A stretch of 64,000 nt of DNA, from positions 30,051,683 to 30,115,682 of the forward strand of contig NC_134396.1 of assembly GCF_035582795.1 (NCBI RefSeq), given 5' to 3'. Origin of the DNA: Mycteria americana (Eukaryota > Chordata > Aves > Ciconiiformes > Ciconiidae). The translations under genes and the position numbers were made by a program. The notes beneath the pieces were generated by a model. That model saw only the letters and a list, made by a program, of their open reading frames with translations, was not told the origin of the DNA and made no database searches. Of the stretch, positions 1 to 12,222 are shown in pieces; the first letter of the stretch is position 1; the number at the start of each line of letters is the position of its first letter.

Positions 1-1519
1 ACTAGGCCTTGGTATTTTCATGCTGAGTGTATTTTCTTTTCAGTGTTGCCCAGAGGACAGCAAGACTTGCAATCCAACGGCTAACCGTTCAGGCTCTGTG
101 TTTTCTCCTCTTACAAGGGTAGGCAAGTTTTACATATTTTACACGCTCTGAAGAAGCAAATATAAGCAGTTTCTGCGCTTTCTTAATAGTCCTTTTTTCA
201 GAAGTCGTACTAAACTCCAGGAGTAACACTTGCTGTGGGAATCACTAGCCTTGTCTGAGCAAGGACAGTTTTGCTGATTGAACGGGAAGTTTCTAAGGAC
301 TCCTTGACAGAGCCCATATGGTGCCTGCCCCTCCTCGCCTGCCTTAAAAGGACACCAGTGAGCCCAGGATTTAGTTATAACTAAACAGGCAGACACAAAG
401 ATGTCTAGATGCTTCATCTCATGCTGGAGATGGAAGGCATGTATAGAAGTAAAGTCTGCTCTTTGAAACTGCCTGATCCTTTCAGTTGTTGCTGAAAACT
501 CCCACGTAGACAGAGGCATCCCAAATGTAAGTCGGGCATTTCAGACTTCATCAGCCACATCTGTGATTTAAACTGACAACTCTTAAAAGGCACAGGTAGG
601 GGAAGGAGTTGGTAGAGCTTCCATGTCAGGATGAGAACAAATGGGCAGTGTTAGCTGTTAAGACTTTATTAATAGCCATTGGCATCTTCTAGGTCTCTAA
701 TTCGGTTCAGTAAAGGCAAGAGTGATGTTGCTCATGACTGTGCCTGTGATGATATAGGAAGTAAACATCCATATGGGGCAGCAGCTGCTGTTTGAGGAAA
801 GGGAAGCTCTCAGATTCATATTAAAGGATCAGTTTCCTATTTTTTATGAGTTCCTTCTGTGGACAAACGCTTGGCACATCACTCTGCCAGCAGCAGGGAA
901 GAGCCTCAGAAGTTACTTCCATGAGGGAAGTGGGCACAGTGCAAGTGTGAGGACTTCTGCCAAATACCAACACTGAGCAACAACATAGCTGAGAAGCAGA
1001 AACCGCCCAGCAAGCCACAGTGACTGCCTTGAGGAAAACACCCACACCCCTTTTCCAATCATCAAGCTCTACCATATTCACACCTCCTTGGAAACCAGTC
1101 ACTCACGTTACAGTGTACGAAGTGCCACACAAAACACAGAACAAAAGAAAAATAGTCCTCCAATATCATCCATACTTTCCCAGACAACATTTCTGCTGGT
1201 TTCCCAGAACCCTTCCCAAAACAGAAAGTGAGCAAAAGCCAAGACCATGACTGTGCTTCTATGGCCCATGTATTCTCTCATCAGATCACACCTCAACCTC
1301 CAGGGAGTGCAAGAAAAATAGCTGCTTGCCTCCACTACAACTGGTCTCAGACCTTCATCCCTCCTTCACAGAGCCCTCATGAGTGTTTGTACAACCACAA
1401 CGTTGTTATTTTCAGGCTCCCCTTGTGAAAACCAATCATTTTTCTTTTCTCCATTACCCATCTCTCACGCACACATTATCTAAGTCACAGTCCTCACTCT
1501 TGCTCACTATTTTTCATAC
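1..1519. other. SAXO1 intron 2, no feature seen
   Basis: Sequence between the window edge and the SAXO1 exon. By position it should be the next SAXO1 intron. I found no further SAXO1 repeat exon, RNA gene or mobile element in it. Confidence 0.6.
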
Positions 1520-1699
1520 TTGGTAGTTGAGACGCCTTCCATGGGTATCTGCGCCATCTTGTACACTTCCTTTGGCTTAAATGAGCCTCTGGGAAGACTG
1601 ATGGGATAAAGGGGGTATCGCCTCATGTACTCCGACAGCATGCATGGCTTCTCACTTTTCTCATAGGGCCTAATGGGCAGGTGTGGACAATGATGACAT
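1520..1699 (-). CDS. SAXO1: SAXO1 second coding exon (partial gene)
   Basis: Stabilizer of axonemal microtubules 1 (formerly FAM154A) binds and protects microtubules of centrioles, basal bodies and cilia or sperm flagella. This 180-base exon follows a good acceptor (pyrimidine tract then CAG) and reads CHHCPHLPIRPYEKSEKPC at its start, then LSEYMRRYPLYP and IPMEGVSTT. This closely follows the Cys-rich N terminus and first repeat-like segment of mammalian SAXO1 (HHCPHLP, EKPCLLSEY, IPMEGLTT). It ends at a probable donor GTATGA with two bases left over; without that splice the frame would stop 4 codons later. Phase fits the upstream exon at 29.3 kb exactly (2 bases left, 1 base taken). The remaining exons with the Mn repeats must lie left of the window; I saw none in 1-1519. 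Confidence 0.88.
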
Positions 1700-3038
1700 C
1701 TGCAAGGGAAAAAAAAACAGCACAGGAGTTAGCGACTCACAGGTAGCTGATTAATAATACCTCATTGTATAAGTCGGCTGCAGATTGAAACTACAAAATA
1801 GTGGATAACTGAGCATTGCAATGACTGCTACAGGCTTGATTTTTAAAGTGCAAAAGCATAACCTGCACAAAGAAAGGGCTGTTTCTGTCTACTACCATAG
1901 TCTGCAGTCAAAAAAGTCGGTGAAGCCAACAAAAACAGCCTAAGAAAATCAAGTTCACCTAGATGAAGAAAAAGGCAAGTTAACCTGAGATACAGCCAAG
2001 TGCGCTACATTGTGCTGGACTAGAGACCCTATTTAATGTCCTTTTTGTTCCATTTGTCATAAATTTATTATCCTACTTTGCCTGCATATTGAGCTCACTT
2101 GTGTAGACAAGTGAGCAGACAGGTAACAGTTCGGGAGCCTCTATTCACGCACACTTGGGCAGCACTGCTGTGCCCATCTCTCTTCCTGAAAGCAATTCAG
2201 CCTGGGCACTGCAAGACCTCTCCATAATGTGCACCAAAATGAGGACAATGAGAAGAAACTGATTTTCTGAGGAAGCTCCCTCCTGACGGAAACTAAAATG
2301 CCACCATGGGTCATCCATCATTGGTGACCTCCTTCTTTCCACATTGGGACGGGGCCAGAGCAGGGTGGGCAAGGCTCAACCTGTCAAAAAGAGGTTTGGG
2401 ATCCCACCCTCAGATTTCTTCCCAGAGACATAACAGTTTATATCCCTTTCTGGTTTGAGTCAAACCCACTAGAGTCAACGTGAAGGTTGCTGATTAAGGA
2501 CCTCAGGAACCAGCACACAGGAATTACAGTGAGAGGAGGAGGCCTCTGGTTTTATGTGTCATACATCATTCCTGCCAAAGTCAGAGTGTTCCCTACTGGA
2601 TGTATGATTTCCAGTGCTACGGGTAGTCCAGAGCTGAATTATTCATTTGAAAGGGCAGAACACTTAACAAAGTCCCCATTAAATTAAATGTTGAGCAATC
2701 TAGGATCAGTAGATGTCTGATTACCTAAATTTATACAGAACCTCTGGTCTACATTCAAGGGTACACCTTCATATACTGAATCATTTTCCAAACTAGCACA
2801 AGAAGGGAAAAAGGGCCCAGAGGACTCAAATAAAATTCAGCATCTTTTTCACAAGCCAGTTTCTCACTCAGATTACAAATCCTTCTGTGAAATCATAAAT
2901 CAGAAGGAGTCCTACTAGATTCATTTTTGCCTTAGAGAACTTTTGAGTTTAGACCCAAAGGGAGTCCTTACAGGGAGTAAGGCAGACTATCCCTGTCAGT
3001 TAAAATATTAGAAGAGAAGACGTCAGGGTGGAAATCGC

Positions 3039-3062
3039 AAAAAAAAAAAAAAAAAAAAAAAA
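3039..3062. repeat. A24 homopolymer
   Basis: Uninterrupted run of 24 A in the SAXO1 intron; likely length-variable. No LINE or SINE body is recognisable next to it. Confidence 0.9.
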
Positions 3063-6000
3063 GAGATGCCCCACTCTCTTAGGAATCTTATAAAATTCCA
3101 GCTTTCACGTAACTGGAGGAGAGGCAAACAGGAAAATGAAAAAAAGATGTCTATGCTCACTCTTGCTGGTCCACGTGACCTTGCTGGAATGGATTTTGTG
3201 ACAAAAACGTTCCAAACACAGGCTGCACCGACACTTTCTGGCCACACTTCCAGCATTCCTAGGAATTATTCCTCACTCTCCAAGGGCAGATGATCTGCCT
3301 ATTCTTTCTGCTTCAAATCTGCTGGTTTCACACCACCCCTAAGTGCACTTTCATCCCCCTACTCTCTTAAAGTCTATGACGCAGCAAGCCAATCTTCAGC
3401 TTGGCTTTGGAGTGTGTTGATGAGGCCCTTATGTTAGCTTTTTATGGTAAAACTGCACTCAGACCGGACTGGGGGAAATAGCTGTACTACCTACTTCATC
3501 ATGGCCCTGCATACCGTGCAGACACTGGCCAGCAGTAGCATTTTGCAAATAAGGAATGGCTGATCAGGAGCAAACTAATGACAGTTCACAAATGCCATCA
3601 GTTAGTATCCCATTACAGCTCAGCTGCACGCACGGGGTTTGGAGGGGCTCGCTTGCAACGCCGGGTTTCCCCAGCAGCCCGGAGCAGAAGCCTTGTGCAG
3701 CTGCCTGCCCACAGCAGGCAGGGTCTCTGCTGCAGACAGGTTATCCTGCATCCTGAGGGACGTTTGCGAGACAGAGCCCTGCACCTGCCCACTAGCACTG
3801 TTGGCACTGGGGAAGGCGAGGGGTCCTGCGGATCAGCAGGACAAGGATGGGTAATGCAAGGTACCCTTCTGAAGACCCCAGAGGAGCGAGCAGGGAACAA
3901 CAGCTTGTGGAACCTACGTTTTTCCCCTCGCAGATATTGCTGGGAGTGTGAACTTCTCAACAGCCCAGGGTGGGAAGAAGGCCAGGATCTCCTGCAGATA
4001 GCAGCAGCCCCAGGCTGTCAAGCTCTTTGCCCTAGGATGAAGTTAAGCCTTCAGTGTGATCTGGCAACGCAGGTGGCTTTACACCTCAAGTATTCACCCA
4101 CTCTTCATGTGTACAATTCTGCTTTCTTTGCTGAACTTCAGAGCATACAACAACAGAACGAGATATTTCAGCGTTAGCTCTCGGGAAAAGCACTTTCCCA
4201 CAAATAAATCCTTCCTGACAGGGCAGAGAAGTAAACCTGAATGTTTTATCTTCTATTATTTTGCACTACATTGTGATGTATGCCCACAGATTTTACAGTA
4301 ACACTCACTGTATTACAGACTATGAGCCAAAATGATCATCAGTGATAATTCACCACCAATATATGATACTATAAAAGCTTTGCTTCTGCATCCAGAGACA
4401 TATTCCTGAAAATATTTTTTACTGGAGACTAATGTAAATAACAGAGCAAGACTCTTAACAACAAGGAGTGGAACAATGCTAGACTTCGAGACTTGCTACA
4501 CTTTACTACTCCTTCTGGCACGATAAATATTTATAAAACAACTACATGATTCTTCAGTACTGAAGTCACTACTATGTGACTGCAGCAAGTCAGAACATTA
4601 CTGTCAAAGCTAAACAGCTAAAATTACTGTATAAATGTTTTGATATTGCAGTTGTCAAACTGTACCCTATTTTCTAGAAACTGATGAGACATAAATTTTG
4701 ACATTGTTACGCTTGCCTGCTTAGATATTGGGGTTTTTTGGCTAATTCTATTCTCATTTTCACTTGTGCAAATTAATTACACTTTATTTGATTGAGGTCT
4801 ATCAAGTTAGCCTGGTCAGTATGAGTAATAAATATAACAACAAGGAAGCACGTAGGTTTTTTTGTTTACTAAAAATTATGGAAGAATAGCAGACTCTTTG
4901 AGGGTAAAAAGAATGCTGGTCCCCTGCCTTCAAAGGAGTTGGGTTCATCTAAACAGAAGCCAAGATGAAACCTGTGAACAATTTATCAGCTTACATTAAA
5001 TACTTGTCTAAACCAAGAAGGACAACCTGGAACCACGGCTCAGGACCAGAATTCAGGATGTTTGAATTCAATTTCTGCATTCACCACAGTCTCCCTAACC
5101 AGCACAGCTCTCTGCCAACTAAAGATAAAATATAGCCTTCTCCAGGGGAGAAAGAGGAGGAATCCTGTCAGATTTATGAATTTCTCAAGATGAGCGTCTC
5201 AGACTTACTTGATTTTTAAATGTCTCTGATGAATAATAAAAGATTATCACAGTGGGCTTAAAATGCAGGTGTAATGGTAAGAAAGTTGTACTATTAAAAT
5301 CCTAATTTATCCCAGTTATGTGGCTACTATTGGTAATTACTGTCCATAGAGGTCATGGATGCCGTGGTATTACTGCTTGAGAGAAAAAACACGAGGCTCA
5401 GAAATGGCTGAGCTGTCATCCAGCAGAATTTAGTTTTCCCTTGTAAAAAACATTGGTCCTCAGGCCAACCCTCACAGGGAAAAGCAACATCTCCTTGACC
5501 ACATAATCTACTTCTTGTGCCATCTCTAATTTCCATGAGCGGTCAGATCAAGTCAATATTATAGAAATCTCTAGTTTAGGTGGAACGATGATGCTGTCCA
5601 AAGAGAGATAGGGATGTAAAAATGTGCCAAAGAACTGGGGCAGGCTCTAATAGCAGGAACTGATTGCCAGTGGTCAGGCTGCAAAGAAAATCACTGAAGG
5701 TGAGTCTTTATTTGTGCAAATCTCTTCTCTTCCAAGTAACGAAGATGCAATCAGAGGCCCAGCTACCTGATTGACTTACTTACAAAAGGAGGGATGACAG
5801 ATTAGACATTTGTGACGGGAAGAAAAGCACCCAGGTGCAAAGTATCAAAGTATATCACATATAAATATACCACTGAATACGGTAATAATACCAGAAAAAT
5901 GAAGGTACAAGGTTCTGCTTTTAGATGGTGAATGGTTTTGAAAAAAAAAAAAGTAAATGCACAATAAAAGCAAAAGATCCCTTGAGAGAAGTTTGACGTC

Positions 6001-9000
6001 CTTGTGATCATAACAGTACAAAAAATATTAATCTGAAACCGTTGGAAGGTTAACTGTAATTCCCACACAGCTCAGAAGCGTTTTTCTCTGTGTCATATCA
6101 GAACACTGAGCTCTGGATGTCAAACTTCACTTTTTCCCCAACACAGACATTCACCAAATGTTAGAGCAGATAGATCAGTAATCACCTCAAAATGAATAAA
6201 GGTGGCAGTGGAGAAAGAGAAGTTTGACACATTTGCATGCACACAGTCTTCACTGTGATTTCGGGCAAAAGTTTAACAAAAGAGAAACATATATTTGTAG
6301 ATGTATAGTGCTCATCAGTGCCAAAAGAATGAAATATACAATTGCTCCGTCTTCCAAATTCACCCTTGTCAGAATGCCACCACTGGGAATCCAGGGCAGC
6401 TGGAAGGAGGACAGTACCTTGGAAGAGCACAAAACCCTGAGGTTCGCTATTAGATGTCGTCGTGGTTGTGTCCCTTTCAAAAGGTGCACAAAGTCATCCG
6501 GGTCATCCTTTTTTAGAGACCTAGTGAACTCTGAGCAAGGCTCTGTATTAAGCTCACTATGCTCCTCATGGCCGCTCTTGCCTTCATTCACACTTTTTAT
6601 CTTGCTTTCCACATATGCAACCAAGAAAAGAAAATCTTTGATATAATCTTCCTACTAATCTCATCTCAAATAACCCTCAATGAACAAGAATTGTACTGTT
6701 TCTTCACATTGTCATTAATATGATTTTAGGTACTACCAATACAGTTCAGAGGGCTTTGTTGACCTATCTGTACTTCAGTACCTGAAGGTTCACAAGAGAT
6801 AATTTGCAGCAATAAATACTATCTTTCTACCTCTTTCATACATGTCCTCTTTGAAATAATGTAGAGCAAAGACTAGTACTGACTTATTTAAAACAGAAAG
6901 TATAGCAAGTAGACAGGAAGTCCTAAAGATCCCGTCATTAACCCAAACAACAACTGTGCAAAACCATGCAATCCTGCAGATTGAGTAACTTTTTTATGTT
7001 GTCAGAGTTCACTCACCCTAGCTAAATGCAGCAAACAATGGAGAAACTGATGCCAAAACTCAGTTTCAGGGGTCCCAGGAGCAGTCATGGAGAGAGCACA
7101 CACTAAACATTTGTGGCTGCATTATTTTTGGCAGCTGACCCAAGACATTAGCAAAAGGAAGGTCTAAACAGTCCAATAACTTTAGTAAATTATTTGTGGA
7201 AACACTATCCTTTGAAACTGCAATATGCTTTTGACAGGAAACAGGTAGATATCTATGTCCAGGGATAATAAATTTGGATGGTAATGGGTTTAACTTTCAC
7301 ATAATGAATACGGCGATTTATCTGTGCCCTCCAACTGAGAACAAAGTTTCATACTCCTCTCCCCCAAGAGAGCAGTCAAAGTGTAATTAGACCTGTCATG
7401 AAGTGCTATAATGCCATCCTCACTGCAAGCCTGAGAGCTCTCAGATTTCAGCACATTAACACAATCACTGCAGATCACATTTTACACAAACTCATTATGA
7501 TGGATTTTGTGACTTACTAAAGCAAGACCTAGTGAGGTCTGTCCTTTTGCGTGCATACCCACTGCACCTACCCAGCAATGACGGAGCAAATACCAATTTC
7601 TTTTACATGCTAGCTTGTATAGCACTACCGTAGATCAAGTAGAGGTGCATGCTTGATATTTATCTGAGATGAGACAGAAAGCTAGAAAGGTATTTCAGGT
7701 AACTAAAAAACTAAGAGGTTTACATATCAGTCCTCGGAGAATTCATCTCTAAGCCACAAAGATTAACCAGTTTGAGTAGACGATGTTGTTTCTGCATGTG
7801 AAACAGGTTTTTGAATGTTTAATGTTACTGCACACAGATGCCAACAAGCTCTGCCTGTGCTTGGGATGCAGACAAGGTCAGTAAACCCTGACTGGGATGA
7901 AGAGGCTGGAGATAACACAGTGACAACTTATCCACTGTCGTGCTGGAGGGCTCAGCCGCATGAAAGGCTTGCAGGGCTATTACGGGCTGGAAAACAACAC
8001 CTTTAAAAGAATGGTCATTCCATAGGGAGGCATCGAATGAAGGCAACATCCCTTCGAGACTGATGACTATCAAGAGCTGATTGTACAGATGACAGGCATC
8101 ATTAGATGTTATGTTTTCTGTTTGCACATTCACCCTATACAGGAACAAACTTCACGCAAATAACTACATTAGAAGTTTGGAGAGATTCAGAAAAACATGT
8201 TGATTTAGATACCGCCTAGGCTGCAAGGCTGGTGGCCAAAAGAAAGACCGCAATTAAGGGCATCAGAGAAACGAATGAGGGAATGAATGAGTACTGAAGA
8301 CATCATGGTATGGCTGGTGTACCTGCTGAAATGCTAGGGAATGGATTACATAGATTAATTGTGCCATCCTTCCTCATTCTGAAATATACTGATCATATAT
8401 CTCAGGTGTCAGTAATATAGTACATCTAGAGTGAGGAATGATTTAGTGTAAAACAATCATCAGGTTCTTCTGGACAGATGGCTACCAGTCCTTGCAGAGA
8501 GGATGGAGGGTTAGAAAAATCAAGTACACCCACACATGTTGAGGTCAGCAATGGTAAAGAGTAACACACATATGAGTGAATTAATTGCCTTCTGGCTGCA
8601 GACAGGAAACAAAGACAGGCACCCATTCCCCTATGCTGCCCATTCCTTGTTTGTTCAAAAGTCCAGGATACAGAAATGCTATGCCAAAAAATGGAAAACA
8701 TGCATCCTCATGAAGGAGCTGTTGAACTAAAGTTTATTCTGTGTCAGTACTCATAAACATGTGAGGTCTTAAATGGAGAGATTGTTCTTTGTGAAGCAGA
8801 AGCAAACCCCTCAATCCAAGCTCCCCAGTTCTGAACGTCCCTGGACTTTCACTTTGGATACAGATGTCATGTTAGGCCTCTACATAATAGGGAGCTGAGG
8901 CAAAATCTTGGCTACCTAAGCATCACAAAGATTTAAGAAAATTTAGATTGAATTCAAACGTTGATGACTTCAGTTCTAAATATATAAATCTTTTATAGAT

Positions 9001-9070
9001 AAAGAGATAATATGTATAATATAATAAAAATATAATATTTATAATATAATAAAAATAGATAAATAGATAA
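9001..9070. repeat. AT-rich simple repeat
   Basis: Low-complexity stretch built from imperfect copies of ATAATATAATAAAAATA followed by ATAGATAA units. Probable unstable microsatellite. Confidence 0.85.
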
Positions 9071-10764
9071 GACTTTTACTAATTGCTCCTATACAAGCTA
9101 ATAGTTTGCTGTATATACTCAGACGAAGGAAAGTACAGTCCAGCTGAGTGATGGGGAGAAAAAAGAAGTAGAGAAATAATGGAGAGAGCTGAAACATCCG
9201 TGAAAACTGAAAGGAACCTAAGGTTGTGCACCAAAATGCACAAGTTTCTCAATAACGAGATCCAAAGTTGCTCTCCTTCGCACCATTGCAAAGCATAGGT
9301 AAGTCCAGAAAGCCATCTGAGGCACGACAGCAGCATAGAAACTATCATAAACTAGACATAAATTAGCCCATCTCTCATTAAAGACAATGGTGAAATAGAT
9401 GTAGAAGTACTCAGGAAAAACAGACAGAGAAGGGTTTGAGAGTAAAATTGAATGCTTAAATAATAAGCTTTTTAATAATTTCTGAGATGTGACTTCACCA
9501 ATTTCAAACAGAAAAAGTTTCCTATGGTTTTGTGCTAAATTAACAGCTCTTGCCTTTACTTCCACTGACACGGTGCATGCTGGAAAACAAGAACAGAAGG
9601 TGTTATTCAGAGCCGCAATAGTATGCCTCCCATTTGATCTCAAGAAGCTCCTGTGTATCTAAGTGCAAGCTGCTCTACAAGGTTCCTCTTGAGGAAAAAA
9701 ATGAAAATATTGTATCTTTGCTCACAGGTTTTCCACCAATGAATCTCACCCTCCCCCACCCCCCAAAAAATAAGAAGAATTAGCATTGTCTTATTCTTAC
9801 CAGTGGAGGCAAAAACAAGACTAAGTGACTCCGCAGAGGCTGCCAAAGGAGACTTATTCCATCCAGGGGCTGCTGAATTCTGGCTCCATCGGTATCTGGG
9901 CCACGTGCCCTGTAGGTTGTGCTTCTTGCCCTAGCACTACACCAGAAGAGCACAGCAATACAGACTTTTTATCAATAAGCGAGTACAGTAAGAGGAACCC
10001 AAAAGCTCAGTCACCATTTGTTCAGTAGGCAAAGGACACTGATGTGAATGACAGCTGCCAAACTGGCTAAAGAAGTGCTGTGTTCTCCTTCCAGTCAGAA
10101 TGGGTATCCATCCAATCATAAAAATGATGTGGCCATTGCTACTTGAAAGATACACAACGCTAAACCAGAAATCATGCTGTATAACTGTGCTTTAATGGCA
10201 GGTATCTCTCTGAAAGGTTAGAGCCAGGACAGAAACCTCTGAAAAATGAGAGGCAGGATTCTCAGACAGGTTTTTCTATGAAAGCTTATGGCCTTTTTCT
10301 CACTTTGAATTAGGGCTACTTTACCCTGTTCCACGACACAGAGAAGGAAGAAAACTTTTCTGAGCAGAAGACTGAATATCCCATGTCTGAAATAATAGGA
10401 TGTCTGCACTGAACTATATCTTCAAGTGTTTCTTTACAAATACAAGAAAACTGTACTACACATGGAGACTTCTTTGATACCTATATTAGAGCCTTCCAAG
10501 TCCAGCGTGGGAAGCCTACTCTGTATTTTATAAAAGACTGTCAGTTGCTGCCACACCAAATAGGATATAACAGACAAGCAACAGTTTTTGAAAACTTTTC
10601 ATCTGAAGATATGTGTTGATAGAAATCACTGTGAACTGCAGTTTTGGACTGGAACTGCCAGAACTAATCTCAGAATTGGTGCAGAAATTTATTTCTACAT
10701 ACACAACACCTCAACTGCCATTAAAAACACCAAAAATGATCCTTCTGGATGCTGGAGAAAAAAC

Positions 10765-12222
10765 GGCACCAAAGCAGAAACAAACATCCCAATTTTCAAG
10801 AACGATAAGAAGGAAGACCTTGGTAATTACCGGCCTGTCAGTCTCACTTCAGTGCCTGGTAAAATTATGGAGAAGGTCATTCTGGGAGTTATTGAAAAAC
10901 ACTTGGGAGACAATGCAGTCATTGGTCATAGCCAGCACAGGTTCACGAGGGGAAAGTCCTGTTTAACTAAATTTCCTTTTATGACCAGGTCACCAATCTA
11001 GCTGACCAACGGAAAGCCAGCAGATACGGATTTTCTGGATCTTAGCAAAACTTTTGATACTTACTGTCACAGTATCCTTCTGGACAAAACGTCCAGCATA
11101 CAGCAAGACAAGTCCATAATACGATGGGTGAGCAACTGGCTGACGAGCTGGGCTTAAAGAGTTACAGTAAATGGCGTTACATCAGGCTGGTGGCCTGATG
11201 TACCAGTGGGGTACCCCAGGGCTCAATTTTATGGCCAGTGCTCTTTAATGTTTTTATAAATGATCTGGACGCAGGAGTTGAGTGTACATTAAGCAAGTTT
11301 GCCGATAATACTAAATTAGGAGGAGCTGTGAACTCCCTCGAGGGTAAAGAGGCCTTACAGAGGAATCTGGATAGACTAGAGAGAGCCGGGCAATCACCAA
11401 CCATATGAAATTTAACGAGAGCAAGTGCAAGATTCTCCACCTGGGGTGGGATAATCCTGGTTATACATACAAACTGGGGGATGAGAGGCTGGAGAGCACC
11501 CCTGCGGAAAGAGATCTGGGGGTTTGGGTTGGTGGCAAGTTGAATATGAGTCAGCAGTGTGCCCTGGCAGCCAAAAAGGGCAACCATGTCCTGGGGTGCA
11601 TCAAGCACAGCACAGCTAGCCGGTCGAGGGAGGCGATTGTCCCACCCTGCACTGCACTGGTGCGGCCCCACCTCGAGCACTGTGCGCAGTTGTGGGCACC
11701 TCAATATAAGAAGGACATCAGACTACTGGAGTGTGCCCAGAGGAGGGTGACCAAGATGGTGAAAGGCCTCGAGGGCAAGACTTACGAGGAACAGCTGAGG
11801 TCACTTGGTTTGTTCAGCTTGGAGAAGAGAAGGCTGAGGGGTGACCTCATGGCCATCTACACCTTCCTCAAGGGGGGCAGCGGAGGGGAGGTGCTGATCT
11901 CCTCGCTCTGGTGACCAGCGACAGGACACGAGGAGACAAAATGAAGCTGTGTCAGGGGAAGTTCAGACTGGACATTAGGAAAAAGTTCTTCACTGAGAAG
12001 GTGGTTGGTCACTGGAACAGGCTCCCCAGGGAAGTGGTGACAGCACAAAGTCTGTCAGAGTTCAAGGAGCATCTGGACAATGCTTTTAGTCTTATAGTTT
12101 TAGGTAGTCCTGCGAGGAGCAGGGAGTTGGACTCAATGAGAATATCATTGGATCCTTCAGAATACCATTGGACCGTTAGAATGGTCCCTTCCAACTTGAG
12201 ATATTCTATGATCCTATGACTC
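10765..12222 (+). mobile_element. CR1 LINE, 5'-truncated, with decayed reverse transcriptase
   Basis: Non-LTR retrotransposon copy of about 1.46 kb. Reading frames on the plus strand show reverse transcriptase landmarks in order: NYRPVSL, then GKIMEKV, then the palm motif as FADN instead of the usual FADD, then the C-terminal half of CR1 ORF2 ([14 protein letters not shown] near 11405, QLWAPQYKKD near 11695, [15 protein letters not shown] near 11805). Frames shift and stops occur between these, so the element is dead. It is cut off at its 5' end, as most CR1 copies are, and finishes with the 3' UTR and the ATTCTATGATCCTATGA tail near 12203-12222, which fixes its orientation and end. Confidence 0.93.

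Noticed and set aside
3578-4177. 199-codon plus-strand open frame in the SAXO1 intron
   Set aside because: Composition follows a local GC-rich patch, no domain or splice context, and equally open frames overlap on both strands.
11177-11704. 175-codon minus-strand open frame
   Set aside because: It is the antisense shadow of the CR1 reverse transcriptase region.
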